Virus record (IMG/VR): IMGVR_UViG_3300035698_022898
Location: 22,235 to 86,234 of that record
DNA from: a virus
Length of the DNA stretch: 64,000 nt
Reading direction: 5' to 3' (one strand)
This document shows positions 10,062 to 19,145 of this stretch, piece after piece. A program made the position numbers and the translations under genes. How positions within the stretch are numbered: position 1 is the stretch's first letter; each line of letters opens with the position of its first letter. The notes beneath the pieces are model-generated. The model had not been told where the DNA came from. It did no database searches and saw nothing but the letters and a program-made list of their open reading frames with translations.

Positions 10062-11690
10062 ATGGCTGACTTCCCTACCGCAGGACAGTTTGAGAGTAAT
10101 ACCGCAACTGGTGCTGAAATGAAGGCCCGGTTTGAAGCTCAATTGGCTGCTACCAAACAGTTAATAGGTGCTGAGTATAAAGAGGATCTCATCATTTCTG
10201 CAGGAACGGTAACTCCGACCTCTGTAGTTCTTACTATTGATGAAGAAACTGGTGGGATTGCTGATGATTTAGATAATATAGAACTCACCAATTTTAGGGA
10301 CGGAACTATTTTAGCTCTTAAAGCTTATGATGCAGATGCAGCCATTACCTTAAAGCATATGAGTGGGGGTTCTGGAGAAATATCTTTATCCAGTGGAGCA
10401 GATCAAGTATTGTCTTCTTCTGACTGGACTTTGTTGATTCGGGAAGGAGGGCAGTGGGATGAAATGGTGTTCAACTTCACCACTGCTCCTGGTACTACTC
10501 TAATGACTTTGGATACCGATCAAGATGTTTCTTCTAATAAAGAGTTTCAGGACGGCAAGAAAGTTCTTTTTGGAAGTGATGGGGATACTGAAAACTATCA
10601 TGACGGGAGCAATTTTTATCTTATCAATACTACCGGTAGTATGTACTTTAGGCCCAAAGCTGGAGAAGAAGGTATCGTTATTGCCCCAGACGGAGCAGTG
10701 TCTCTTTACCACAATGCTCTGTTGAAATTTGCTACCAGTGCAACCGGTGCTTCTGTTACCGGGTCTTTGGTTGCTACCGGGTTTTCTTTATTAGACGGTA
10801 ATTTTATGTACTTTGGTACTGATAATGATGCCAGTGTACAACACGACGGTTCCGATTTTTACTTACTGAATACCACAGGGACCATGTACTTTAGGCCCAA
10901 GACCGGAGAAGTTGGACTTTCTTTAGTTCCAGACGGAGCGGCCTCCCTGTATTATGATAATTCTGTAAAGTTTGCTACTTCGGCGACCGGAGCTACTTTA
11001 ACAGGAGATCTTGTTGCAGATAGTTTTTCATTGTTGGACGGTAAAAAAATGTTTTTTGGTAGTGATGATGATACTGAAATCTATCACGACGGAAGTAATT
11101 TTTATCTCCTCAATACTACCGGAAGCATACATTTTAGACCTAAGTCTGGAGAAGAAGGAATCATTATTGCTCCAGATGGAGCAGTAACCTTTTATCACGA
11201 TAATGTGTCTAAATTAGCTACGACGGCAGATGGAATGGCTCTTTCTCAAACCAATGATGAAGTAGACCTAAATTCTGGCACAGTTGAGATTGGTGCCGCT
11301 GGGGGTGGTTCAGACCATACTGTTTCAGGTCAGACCATTACTTTGACTGCTGGGGAAGCCCTCACTTTTGGTCAACTTTGTTACATGAAATCTGACGGAA
11401 AACTTTGGAAAGCCCGAGCAAATGCAGTTGGAACCATGCCGGCTTTGTTTATGGCTACCGCTAGTATAAGTGCAGACACCACAGGAAAGTTTTTAAAGGA
11501 TGGAACAGCAGTAGACGCCAGCTGGTCTTGGACTGCTGGACAAATTCTCTACACTTCTGAAACCACCGCGGGGTCAATGGAAAGCACAGCCCCGGCGGTT
11601 AGTGGAGATCAACTACAAGCCGTTGGAATAGCTCTCAGTGCCACGGTTGTTTTATTCGATCCGGATAAGATCCAAGGAGAGGTGCTGTAA
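10062..11690 (+). CDS. Tail fibre / receptor-binding protein B, three internal repeats (542 aa)
   Basis: A longer paralogue of the preceding fibre. N- and C-terminal domains match it, while the middle carries three copies of a module of about 65 residues with a core like DGSNFYLLNTTGSMYFRP and APDGAVSLYH. Variation between copies is concentrated in a few positions, so the module has been amplified and is diverging. Such modular repeats occur in phage fibres and adhesins. The stop TAA shares its last A with the ATG of the next gene. Confidence 0.82.
   Translation: MADFPTAGQFESNTATGAEMKARFEAQLAATKQLIGAEYKEDLIISAGTVTPTSVVLTIDEETGGIADDLDNIELTNFRDGTILALKAYDADAAITLKHMSGGSGEISLSSGADQVLSSSDWTLLIREGGQWDEMVFNFTTAPGTTLMTLDTDQDVSSNKEFQDGKKVLFGSDGDTENYHDGSNFYLINTTGSMYFRPKAGEEGIVIAPDGAVSLYHNALLKFATSATGASVTGSLVATGFSLLDGNFMYFGTDNDASVQHDGSDFYLLNTTGTMYFRPKTGEVGLSLVPDGAASLYYDNSVKFATSATGATLTGDLVADSFSLLDGKKMFFGSDDDTEIYHDGSNFYLLNTTGSIHFRPKSGEEGIIIAPDGAVTFYHDNVSKLATTADGMALSQTNDEVDLNSGTVEIGAAGGGSDHTVSGQTITLTAGEALTFGQLCYMKSDGKLWKARANAVGTMPALFMATASISADTTGKFLKDGTAVDASWSWTAGQILYTSETTAGSMESTAPAVSGDQLQAVGIALSATVVLFDPDKIQGEVL
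10525..11230 (+). repeat. Three imperfect tandem repeats of about 200-250 bp inside fibre gene B
   Basis: Each copy encodes a block starting near LLDG/FQDG-KKVLFGSDGDTE and ending near KFATSATG. Approximate copies are 10540-10760, 10786-11000 and 11025-11230. A fourth, more diverged copy is in fibre gene A (about 9390-9600). Confidence 0.85.
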
Positions 11691-12700
11691 TGGCGGATGT
11701 TGGTAAAATATGGGCCACTACTGCAAGTGAGCTAGGCGGAGATTTATTGGGAACCGCTTATGAAGACGTAAGCAAATTGTGGGGAACTTCTGTACCACAT
11801 GGACCAGCGGATGGTTTATATTTTGCTTTTTGCCGGTATATCTCCTCTCCATATTATCGCGATGATACTTTTTGGTACGACCCCGTAGGAAATTCTTGGG
11901 CTACTTTAACAGACCAGCCCTTATCTGCGGGATCATGGGATACCGGTCCATGTTCTCAACCGGAGGATGGTCTTTGGTATAATTTTTCTTACTATATTAC
12001 CAGTTACCAGCAAAAAACAAACATTTGGAATTTGGGGGCGGATTCTTGGTCCACTGGATCAGATGGTTCAGGAACATCTGGGTATGGAAAAATTGCGACC
12101 TTCGATGGAGGGGACACTTTTTATAGATACCTGGCCGCTGACAACTTGTGTTATAAATATACGGTCAGCACAGACACCTGGTTAGTTAGAACTGCTCCAA
12201 TCTTTACTAGTTATTATGGTGGACACGCACTTAATACGCAGGGGGATCGTTGTTTGTCCGTCACTGGGAATGGGGGTGGATGGAATACTAATCTATGCCA
12301 TTATTACGATTCTGGCTCAAATTCTTGGGGTTCCGTTGCTAACCACCCTGTGACTATGTGTGGTCCAGGTGGAGGAAATAATCAAGCAAGCGATCAAAGT
12401 TATTCCATGGGGGGAAGAAGCTATGCTGCTGGAGGCTCTTCTTTAAGTGCCAGTTATAAATTTGATTATTCGGCCAATTCTTGGTCAGCTATTACTTCTT
12501 TAAATATAGCGGATTCGGACTGTGGTGGCGGAAATCCAATCATAGACGATGATGTATGGTGTGCGGTTGGATATAATAAAAACGGTTCACCAGAACATGG
12601 TGGGAGATGTCAAATGTATGATATTTCAGCTAATACTTGGACTACCAAGACCCAAGGAACCACCGGTTATAACGGAATGCCAGGTTGGTCGAACACGTAA
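11690..12700 (+). CDS. Kelch-like beta-propeller virion protein (336 aa)
   Basis: Repeating blades with the kelch-type pattern of aromatic-Asp followed by NSW or DSW are visible: WYDPVGNSWATL, WNLGADSWSTG, YKYTVSTDTW, YYDSGSNSWGS, FDYSANSWSAI and MYDISANTWTT. Six or so blades fit a propeller. Position among the fibres suggests a surface-exposed binding protein. It has a 1-nt overlap with the previous stop (TAATG). Ligand unknown. Confidence 0.75.
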   Translation: MADVGKIWATTASELGGDLLGTAYEDVSKLWGTSVPHGPADGLYFAFCRYISSPYYRDDTFWYDPVGNSWATLTDQPLSAGSWDTGPCSQPEDGLWYNFSYYITSYQQKTNIWNLGADSWSTGSDGSGTSGYGKIATFDGGDTFYRYLAADNLCYKYTVSTDTWLVRTAPIFTSYYGGHALNTQGDRCLSVTGNGGGWNTNLCHYYDSGSNSWGSVANHPVTMCGPGGGNNQASDQSYSMGGRSYAAGGSSLSASYKFDYSANSWSAITSLNIADSDCGGGNPIIDDDVWCAVGYNKNGSPEHGGRCQMYDISANTWTTKTQGTTGYNGMPGWSNT

Positions 12701-12716
12701 ATCAAGGGAGAATAAA

Positions 12717-13496
12717 ATGAGTTTAAAAGTATTTTTAGAAGATCATAATTCTGGCATGTCTGCATTCCAAGAAAAATATTTCGTCATTGGCAGCAATGGT
12801 TGTACGGCCTTTGGACAATACCATCAGTGTTTGCGAGAATTGATGACTCGGGTAGGAGAACTCCATAACGATTTAAATGGTCGACAGGGGTACCTTAGTC
12901 TTCTGCTTAAAATAGAAAAACAAGAAGAGGTGGTAAAAACCACTGGAGAAGAAACTATAAAACGTGGAGCAATTTTAGAAATTGTTCGATTTCGATCTCA
13001 GATAGTCACCGTGCTTATTCGTATGAAAAGTAATTGGAAAGCTTTTCTTCATTTTAAAGCAATGGCCACTAGATTGAAACAAATAGTAGGGGAACTTACT
13101 CCAGAACATACCTTAAAGTTAGAGCGGGAAGAGTGGGCACAGCATTTTCAAACTCTTGCAGCTTTAAATATTTTGGGGGAGGGTCGGATCAGAACATCCA
13201 CTTGGAGATTGGTGCGCACTCTTCCTGAACCGGAAAGGTCCAGAGTGGCTGCTTTGATGATGGCGAACCCCCCGGTTGATTCGGATGGGCGTATTTGTGG
13301 TATTCACCCTGTGGTAGCCTGGTACTTGAATCAATCGCCGAGTCAAATATTTGATATGGATTCTCTTGTTTCAGAAGAAGTGGATATTTTAAAAATGCTT
13401 CCTTCTATTCAAGATGCAGTTGAGCATTACCAAGCCACAGGGGCAACCATGGTTGGTTTATCTTCATCCAAAGCACTGGAGGAATCTAATGTCTAA
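12717..13496 (+). CDS. Unrecognised tail-region protein (259 aa)
   Basis: Not recognised. The ATG at 12717 is preferred over the earlier in-frame one at 12549 because a GGGAG site lies 7 nt before it and the earlier one lies deep inside the previous gene. The protein is mostly helical, with a charged region around residues 60-90 and no membrane segment. It lies between the propeller gene and a fibre-associated gene, so a structural or assembly role is likely. It overlaps the next gene by 8 nt. Confidence 0.7.
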   Translation: MSLKVFLEDHNSGMSAFQEKYFVIGSNGCTAFGQYHQCLRELMTRVGELHNDLNGRQGYLSLLLKIEKQEEVVKTTGEETIKRGAILEIVRFRSQIVTVLIRMKSNWKAFLHFKAMATRLKQIVGELTPEHTLKLEREEWAQHFQTLAALNILGEGRIRTSTWRLVRTLPEPERSRVAALMMANPPVDSDGRICGIHPVVAWYLNQSPSQIFDMDSLVSEEVDILKMLPSIQDAVEHYQATGATMVGLSSSKALEESNV

Positions 13497-14064
13497 TTTT
13501 GAGCCCATTATATTATCCACTGGTAGAATTATCAAGTCAACAAGAGAAGAGCTGGTATTGGATAATGGTCTGGTGATAAAAGGAAATGGGTGGACAGACC
13601 CCGATCGTCTGGCTGAAATGACTAGAACAATAACCTATAAAATGTATGTTGACAATCCTCCTTATTATGGAAAATTTCATTTACGAGTACAGGGAGAACC
13701 GGTCGAAACAGATACGGTATATGAGGAAATATATTCAGTTATTCCCAACCCTCTTTGGAGTGAAGATTTGCCGGCATTAAAAACAGAAGTAATAAACGAG
13801 GTAAAGTACAAAGTCAGAATGTTCCTGTCTCAATTTTCAGGGCTGCGTTGGGAAGTGGAAAGGGCTATTGCTACGGCCCAGGACGCCAATCCAATTCCAG
13901 TTAGTGATGAAACAAAGCTTTTTAGAAAACAAGTTCTTAAAGTAGTTGAAGATTACGAGCAAGCAGTAAACGATGCAGGAACCTTTGAAGCCATTTTGGC
14001 TATCAAACAACCGCTTGAACCTAATCCAGCCGAGATGGATAAAATTCGGCTTGTAGAGGTGTAG
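13489..14064 (+). CDS. Unrecognised tail-region protein, possible fibre accessory (191 aa)
   Basis: Start chosen at 13489: GGAGG is 6 nt upstream and the ATG overlaps the previous stop. The N-terminal half is beta-rich (VLDNGLVIKGNGWTDPDRLA), and the C-terminal half is helical and charged, a layout seen in small tail-fibre chaperones. That role is a guess from layout and position only. Confidence 0.65.
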   Translation: MSNFEPIILSTGRIIKSTREELVLDNGLVIKGNGWTDPDRLAEMTRTITYKMYVDNPPYYGKFHLRVQGEPVETDTVYEEIYSVIPNPLWSEDLPALKTEVINEVKYKVRMFLSQFSGLRWEVERAIATAQDANPIPVSDETKLFRKQVLKVVEDYEQAVNDAGTFEAILAIKQPLEPNPAEMDKIRLVEV

Positions 14065-14065
14065 A

Positions 14066-15127
14066 GTGTCAAATGCCACTAAATTGTTTGATGTAGATAT
14101 CAATAATATAGTAAAGCTTTATGATACTGATAGAGCAAATTTGTCATCTGTAATGGACGGCGTGGTCATAGCTGTTCCTATGCCTGCAGGTTTGATTATT
14201 CTTTTAAATGACAACGCGGCCCCTGCTGGTTGGACTCCGCTTGCGGCTGCGGATGGCCGAATGATCGTAGTGGCTGGAAATACTTATGCAGTGAAAGAGT
14301 CTGGTGGTAGTTGGACCACCGCTTCTCAAGTAACTAGCTCTACAGACGGCACGCATGTCAATCACCCATCTGTGGGCGGCAAAATGGCTGTAGGTGGAAA
14401 ACCAGATACGGATATATATGGAGGAGCTCATTCACACGAAGTAGGTGTAGTACATAAACCTGCGCGTCAAGAATGCCTTCTTATAAAAGCCGATGCTGAA
14501 GAGACCGTGTTGCCAACTAATGCGGTAATGTTAGCAGACCAGGCTATTGGAGCTCTATCCACTATTTTTAATGACGGTCATTATTTGTATGGCGGTACTG
14601 TAGTACAAACAGTGGCTTTGGAAACCAATGAAGATATAGCGGCAGCTGGTACCCACGACCATGTAAAAGACCAATCAGGTACCGGTGGGTATGTTGGTAA
14701 GCTTAGACATATTTCATCTGGATCACATGATAGTGAACACGGAATAACTGGTTTAACAGTCACCGAAAAAATTAAAAAAGTGGTATTGCGGGCGCTTAAT
14801 TGCTCTGGACAAAATTTACAGGCGGATTTAATTGGTCTTTGGGATGGAGCCACCATCCCTTCTGGATGGTCTGAGCTTTCCAGCTTACAAGATTATTTTA
14901 TAGAATTAGATGCCGCAGGGGATGGAACTAAATCCGGTACGAATGAATTGGAATTGTCCGGCGGGATAGACACATATGCTTGGTTACATGCTCATTTGGG
15001 GATAAACGATTCATACTTGAATGCTCCAAGTGGAACAATGACTGCCTCGCATAGCCACACTGTTGCGGGGGATGTGGATTACGTTCCTTCTTATTATGCT
15101 CTTAAATTAATCAAATATACTGGATAG
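14066..15127 (+). CDS. Collar-domain-like fibre protein, GTG start (353 aa)
   Basis: Two copies of a tail-collar-like motif are visible: an early one, PAGWTPLAAADGRMIVVAG followed by HSHEVG, and a later one, IPSGWSELSSLQDYFIELDA followed by HAHLG. In this family a short proline/glycine stretch is followed by a metal-binding-type HxH. The start is GTG with AGAGG upstream, 2 nt after the previous stop. Likely part of the adsorption apparatus. Confidence 0.72.
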   Translation: MSNATKLFDVDINNIVKLYDTDRANLSSVMDGVVIAVPMPAGLIILLNDNAAPAGWTPLAAADGRMIVVAGNTYAVKESGGSWTTASQVTSSTDGTHVNHPSVGGKMAVGGKPDTDIYGGAHSHEVGVVHKPARQECLLIKADAEETVLPTNAVMLADQAIGALSTIFNDGHYLYGGTVVQTVALETNEDIAAAGTHDHVKDQSGTGGYVGKLRHISSGSHDSEHGITGLTVTEKIKKVVLRALNCSGQNLQADLIGLWDGATIPSGWSELSSLQDYFIELDAAGDGTKSGTNELELSGGIDTYAWLHAHLGINDSYLNAPSGTMTASHSHTVAGDVDYVPSYYALKLIKYTG

Positions 15128-15139
15128 GAGAGGCACAAC

Positions 15140-15709
15140 ATGGAAAAGTATACTCATGACAAATGGCCAATGTTGTTGGTAGAGAAAGGCACGATTGTTT
15201 GTGTTCGTGATGGTTTAGTTGAGGTTTACTTTGACATAGGAGAATTTAAGGCCTATTCTGGGTATGACCTTACTGATAAAACATACTTGGATTACCAACC
15301 GGATCGTAAGCATCATATAGATGAATCTTTGGGGATAAAAAAGTTCACCGAAAGGATTCCTGCGTACGATTCCATAATTTCTTCTGCCAAAGTTCTTAAA
15401 GAACGCCGTAATGACCCCTTCTTTGGAAAATCCTTAGAGGAGACAAAAGAAATAAAGATCATGCAGATCAAAATGGAAGCATCCGCAAAGCTTAGATTGG
15501 TTTGGGCGGAACACAAACAGACCAACGCTGCCATCGGTGGGATACTAAAACGTGAGGACGAAGTTGCGATTAAGGCAGATATCAAAAAGACAATCCTCGC
15601 AGTGGCTAAAACCAAAACAAAGATTTTAAGTGCCAGAAACCACGAACAAGTTTTAAAGATCGTCCTTTCCGTCTTCACATTGACAAAGAGAGGAATCTCC
15701 AATGATTAA
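15140..15709 (+). CDS. Unrecognised protein (189 aa)
   Basis: Not recognised. GGAGAGG precedes the ATG. The N-terminal about 60 residues look like a small beta domain (VEKGTIVCVRDGLVEVYFD), and the remainder is helical and Lys/Glu-rich. It overlaps the next gene by 8 nt, so it belongs to the late tail/lysis operon. Confidence 0.65.
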   Translation: MEKYTHDKWPMLLVEKGTIVCVRDGLVEVYFDIGEFKAYSGYDLTDKTYLDYQPDRKHHIDESLGIKKFTERIPAYDSIISSAKVLKERRNDPFFGKSLEETKEIKIMQIKMEASAKLRLVWAEHKQTNAAIGGILKREDEVAIKADIKKTILAVAKTKTKILSARNHEQVLKIVLSVFTLTKRGISND

Positions 15710-16139
15710 ATTACTTGAGGGTTGGAAAGAACGTTGGTTGAAAAAGGAAGAATTTGTAGATACTTACTCTCAAATTCTTCCTCCCGAAGTTATAATCGAT
15801 GCCAAAACAAGTAGTGGTTACGCTGTTGGTACCAACGACATAAACACTCTGTTCTACTTTAAAACAAAACTCAGGACGATACTATATGTGCTTCTGTATT
15901 TTCCTGGGTGTGTCTATGACTTCTTTCTTATCACTCATGAACGAACGCATCCCATCCATAAAACAAATGGATGGGATATGAAAGATTGTGAGAAGAAAAC
16001 CTGTGTCATGTCTCAATATAAAGATGCTTTCACTCGAATCAAAATAGTAATTTGGGGAATTGGAAGATATTTGAGGAGGGAGGATAATCCTTTTCATTGT
16101 CGAGAGTGTGACTTTCGATTGCGTGTTCATAAAACCTAG
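15702..16139 (+). CDS. Unrecognised Cys/His-containing protein (145 aa)
   Basis: Not recognised. An aromatic hydrophobic stretch (TILYVLLYFPGCVYDFFLI) near residue 65 is followed by a His-rich segment (HERTHPIHK) and several Cys residues, including CRECDFRLRVHK at the C-terminus, which may bind metal. AGGA lies upstream, and the start overlaps the previous gene. Confidence 0.6.
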   Translation: MIKLLEGWKERWLKKEEFVDTYSQILPPEVIIDAKTSSGYAVGTNDINTLFYFKTKLRTILYVLLYFPGCVYDFFLITHERTHPIHKTNGWDMKDCEKKTCVMSQYKDAFTRIKIVIWGIGRYLRREDNPFHCRECDFRLRVHKT

Positions 16140-16149
16140 GAGCCGATAT

Positions 16150-16665
16150 ATGGGAAAAAACCCATCAGGTGGTTTTTCTGTGGACCCCGAGAGTTCTACT
16201 TCTTTTCTTCCTCCGGATGAAGCTTGGATTCTGAAAAAAATCAAAGAAGGAATATCTGCTGAATCTGATATACAATCCACTAAATTGGCAAAAGCTGTTG
16301 TTGCCATTTTGGAGGAACTTGAGCCCGCTCTTATTCGAAGTGCCGCCGCCGCCGCCGTACAAGCTATAAACGCAAAACCTCCTTGTGGAATGGATTCTAA
16401 AGTTCTTTCTCAAGCAGTTCATTCTTTGCACATGTTAGGGGATTTAGGTGGGGGTGGAGGTAGTGCCGAAGCTATCTCCCGCGGTATTGAAGAATCCAGA
16501 GAAAATCATAAGTACGTTAAAGATTTACGAGAACGATCGCGTCGGTTACGAGAACGAGTAGCCTCAGGTTGTATCGTGGGAGTTATTGTTCTTGTTTTAG
16601 GTGGCATAGGCACTCTTATTTGGTTTGCTATAACGTACGGCGGAAAATCAGGAGTGGGAGTTTAA
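16150..16665 (+). CDS. Single-span membrane protein (171 aa)
   Basis: One clear membrane segment near the C-terminus (CIVGVIVLVLGGIGTLIWFA, residues about 140-160), preceded by an Arg/Glu-rich helix. The N-terminal 130 residues are soluble with an Ala-rich helix. The start at 16150 has TAGGAG 7 nt upstream. Its position next to a DUF5675 gene and a holin candidate makes a role in lysis or membrane function plausible, but nothing more can be shown. Confidence 0.65.
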   Translation: MGKNPSGGFSVDPESSTSFLPPDEAWILKKIKEGISAESDIQSTKLAKAVVAILEELEPALIRSAAAAAVQAINAKPPCGMDSKVLSQAVHSLHMLGDLGGGGGSAEAISRGIEESRENHKYVKDLRERSRRLRERVASGCIVGVIVLVLGGIGTLIWFAITYGGKSGVGV

Positions 16666-16692
16666 ACCTGCATACATCGTATAGGATTATTG

Positions 16693-17142
16693 GTGCAAAC
16701 AATGCTCGATGTGTATATACTCCGGGATGAAACAAGTTACCAAGGAACATTTGGCCGTCTTATTATTCCAGGCAAACTAACTCTATTTGTAGGGGAGTTG
16801 CCCTGGAGAGATAACGAGCAGATGTATTCCTGTATTCTCTCGGGGACGTACATCGTAGTACCCGGGGTTCCCAATAATAGGCGTCTGCTAGCCGGTCTTC
16901 CTTACATTTATCGAATAAAAAACATCCCCAACCGTTCTGGTGTATTTGTACACAGTGGAAACCTCTGTGGTGATAGAAGACAAAACCTGATAAGTCACTC
17001 CAGAGGGTGTCCTTTATTGGGCAGACGTTTAGGCACCCTCAGAGGGCAACAAGCTGTATTGGTATCTAGACCTGCCGTTAGAGACTTAATAAACTGTATT
17101 GGGGAACAATCTTGGAAGCTTCATATCCTATGGAATATTTAA
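16693..17142 (+). CDS. DUF5675 family protein (149 aa)
   Basis: Matches the phage-enriched DUF5675 layout: an N-terminal beta region, the RSGVFVHSGN segment in the middle and RGCPLLGRRLG afterwards. The family's biochemical function is not known to me. The start is uncertain: TTG 16690, GTG 16693 and ATG 16702 are all in frame. I favour GTG 16693 from its spacing to AGGA. It sits in the likely lysis group. Confidence 0.75.
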   Translation: MQTMLDVYILRDETSYQGTFGRLIIPGKLTLFVGELPWRDNEQMYSCILSGTYIVVPGVPNNRRLLAGLPYIYRIKNIPNRSGVFVHSGNLCGDRRQNLISHSRGCPLLGRRLGTLRGQQAVLVSRPAVRDLINCIGEQSWKLHILWNI

Positions 17143-17152
17143 GGAGGTGTAT

Positions 17153-17731
17153 ATGGAATGGGTAGCAAGTTTAATGGGCGGTCCTTTTTCCGCTATCTTT
17201 GGTGGGGTGTTGGGAGCCGCTGCTGGTATTTTTAAACAGTGGCAAGAACTCAAAGCCATTCGTGAGCAAAACCGTCATAAAGAAAATATGATGGAAAAAG
17301 AAATGCTCATGATGGAAAAGGAACTAGCTTCCACCGAAAAACTACAACAAATCAACGCCGACAAAGAACGGGATGTTGCTCAAGAAGGAACTTTCCGGGA
17401 AGCTGTTCGTCAAGAAGGCAAAGATATTTTGGGAAGCATATCCCAAGGAGCTCCTGACTGGGCACGGGGCATTGTGATGGTAGTGCTCACACCTGTTGAA
17501 GTCTTACGTAGAGGTATACGACCTGGCGTATTTATTTACCTGACATATAAAGTGGTGGGTTTTATGAATGAATTCAAAGCTGCGGGGATTGCTATGACCC
17601 CCGCAGTAGCTGGGGATTTGTATTTACTCACTGTCAATGCAATCATAGCCGGGTTTATGACTGCACTCAATTTCTGGTTCGTAGGTCGGAGTAAATTTGT
17701 TCAAAACAAATTGGAGAAAATGACCAGCTAG
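17153..17731 (+). CDS. Probable holin, GTA-holin-like 3-TM protein (192 aa)
   Basis: Hydrophobic helices lie near residues 5-25, 100-130 and 155-180, with a charged Met/Glu/Lys coiled coil between the first two. The C-terminal NFWFVGRSKFVQNKL resembles the conserved FWFGSR end of the three-TM GTA-type holins. The ribosome site is excellent (AAGGAGG, 7 nt). It would make inner-membrane holes at lysis. It is the last rightward gene, and its stop codon interlocks with that of the convergent gene in the palindrome CTAG. Confidence 0.65.
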   Translation: MEWVASLMGGPFSAIFGGVLGAAAGIFKQWQELKAIREQNRHKENMMEKEMLMMEKELASTEKLQQINADKERDVAQEGTFREAVRQEGKDILGSISQGAPDWARGIVMVVLTPVEVLRRGIRPGVFIYLTYKVVGFMNEFKAAGIAMTPAVAGDLYLLTVNAIIAGFMTALNFWFVGRSKFVQNKLEKMTS

Positions 17732-18291
17732 TTTCGGGGGCCGCCACCTACTCGACCTCCTTCACTACCATATCCAGAGGTGGAGTAATCGTCTGCTTCT
17801 CGAATTGCTGCCCAACACTCCTCACATCGATAATTAGAGGTGGGTTTTCCGCAAGTAGTACATACGCGAGACCCACCTCTTGAATTTTTTTGTACTCTTA
17901 TATTAGCTTTTTTTAGACAAGACGGACAGAGTTTTTTATAGGATCTAATGTCTCCCATGGGGTGTATTTCTAAGCACTGAGAACAAGGTGCTTTTCCTTC
18001 ACAACGTAATTCTTTTTTATGTTGATTTGTGGCGATTCTTATCTGCCGTACGAACTTTTCGTAGTTGAAGACTACATTACCCTTATAGTGTTTCATTAAG
18101 GAGAACAAAGATATCTTGACGAGACCGCCGTCTCCTGTTGTAAGGACATAGTGTGCATTGCTATTCCCCGCTGTAACAATAATGGGAAAGGAAAATAGGC
18201 CCTCTTTTTTAATTCTAAGTCGAGTAGAAATGAAGTGGTCAGGGTATCCTTCATACGGCTGCCACGTCTCTGGTGGTATTTTCTTTTTCAT
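17728..18291 (-). CDS. Zinc-ribbon protein with NUMOD4-like N-terminus (187 aa)
   Basis: The N-terminus (PPETWQPYEGYPDHFISTRL) resembles the NUMOD4 module found before HNH homing endonucleases, but no HNH motif follows. Instead there are four CxxC-type pairs (CSQC, CPSC, CTTC, CEEC), suggesting two zinc ribbons, and a Gly-rich tail. It could be a remnant of a homing endonuclease or a nucleic-acid-binding protein. It overlaps the SbcC C-terminal gene by 41 nt. Confidence 0.55.
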   Translation of the reverse strand: MKKKIPPETWQPYEGYPDHFISTRLRIKKEGLFSFPIIVTAGNSNAHYVLTTGDGGLVKISLFSLMKHYKGNVVFNYEKFVRQIRIATNQHKKELRCEGKAPCSQCLEIHPMGDIRSYKKLCPSCLKKANIRVQKNSRGGSRVCTTCGKPTSNYRCEECWAAIREADDYSTSGYGSEGGRVGGGPRN

Positions 18292-18913
18292 TGATTACCT
18301 TTATGGTTTGTTCCTTTACCTTCACCATCCCCTCATCCACTTCAAAAACAGTGTCCGCGGATTCTATAATTCTAGGCAGATGAGAGATCATGATTATTTG
18401 GATGCCCAACTTCTCCGAAATCATTTTAAGCATCTCTGAACAAGCTTCTTGAAGATCTACAGATACATATTTGAACGGTTCATCCAGAATGACTACTCGT
18501 CTCTGGTTGGCTAAGCTTATGAAAGCTATCCTAAGAGCAAAGGATGCAACATCCATCGGTCCACAACCAGAAGCATCCTCAGGCTTTAAGAGTTCTTCAC
18601 CACGTTTGAACCACAGCATTGCTTCTGTCTGGTTCCTCCTCTCTACGAATTCTAATACAAACTCGTAGGGGTCAGGAAAAACAGAACTCAACGCCAAGGA
18701 AACTATGGAGGCTATATGGAGTTCTAGTTTAGATAGTGTGGATTTGGCAACATCCTGCACAACGGCACGAGCTTGAACCAGATACTCTGCTGACTGCACA
18801 TTAGTATCTAACTTGATTTTTTCAGAGGCAAGTTGTTCGTTCAAGACTTTTCGTTCCCCTTCAAACTGGGAGATTCTTCTAAGGATTTTGTTCAATTCTT
18901 CTTTAGGAGTCAC
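18251..18913 (-). CDS. SbcC/Rad50 C-terminal ATPase half (220 aa)
   Basis: Carries only the C-terminal half of an SbcC/Rad50 ATPase: a helical N-terminus of about 70 residues, an ABC-signature-like segment (ASGCGPMDVASFALRIAF) and Walker B (RRVVILDEPFK) followed by the H-loop ISHLP. No Walker A is present. The matching N-terminal half is encoded separately upstream (20308-21453). GTG start with GGAGG 6 nt upstream, overlapping the previous gene by 11 nt. The two halves would have to assemble with the SbcD-like nuclease. Confidence 0.85.
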   Translation of the reverse strand: MTPKEELNKILRRISQFEGERKVLNEQLASEKIKLDTNVQSAEYLVQARAVVQDVAKSTLSKLELHIASIVSLALSSVFPDPYEFVLEFVERRNQTEAMLWFKRGEELLKPEDASGCGPMDVASFALRIAFISLANQRRVVILDEPFKYVSVDLQEACSEMLKMISEKLGIQIIMISHLPRIIESADTVFEVDEGMVKVKEQTIKVINEKENTTRDVAAV

Positions 18914-19145
18914 CTAAAGCCTCCTTGATAGATGCTAAGACTTCGGTAATCTGTCCTTCCAGAAGATCGGCCTCCTTCTGGAAAGTACACAGAAGCTCGT
19001 CACCCTCTTTGGTAGAGGTGACACTAAATTCTTTTTCCAGTTGGTCTCGATTAGCAGAGAGTTGACCCTCGACACGAGCTTTACTCTGTTCCGCTTCACT
19101 TACTTTTTTATCAAGTCGTTCTAATTCACTAACTATTGGGTCCAT
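18903..19145 (-). CDS. Small coiled-coil protein in the SbcCD operon (80 aa)
   Basis: An almost entirely helical, heptad-like sequence (LERLDKKVSEAEQSKARVEG) without other motifs. It lies between SbcD and the SbcC C-terminal half and overlaps both (17 and 11 nt). It may supply part of the coiled-coil arm missing from the split SbcC. That role is inferred from position. Confidence 0.6.
   Translation of the reverse strand: MDPIVSELERLDKKVSEAEQSKARVEGQLSANRDQLEKEFSVTSTKEGDELLCTFQKEADLLEGQITEVLASIKEALGDS

Noticed and set aside
17728-18291. Functional HNH homing endonuclease
   Set aside because: A NUMOD4-like start is present, but there is no HNH motif; only zinc-ribbon cysteines follow.
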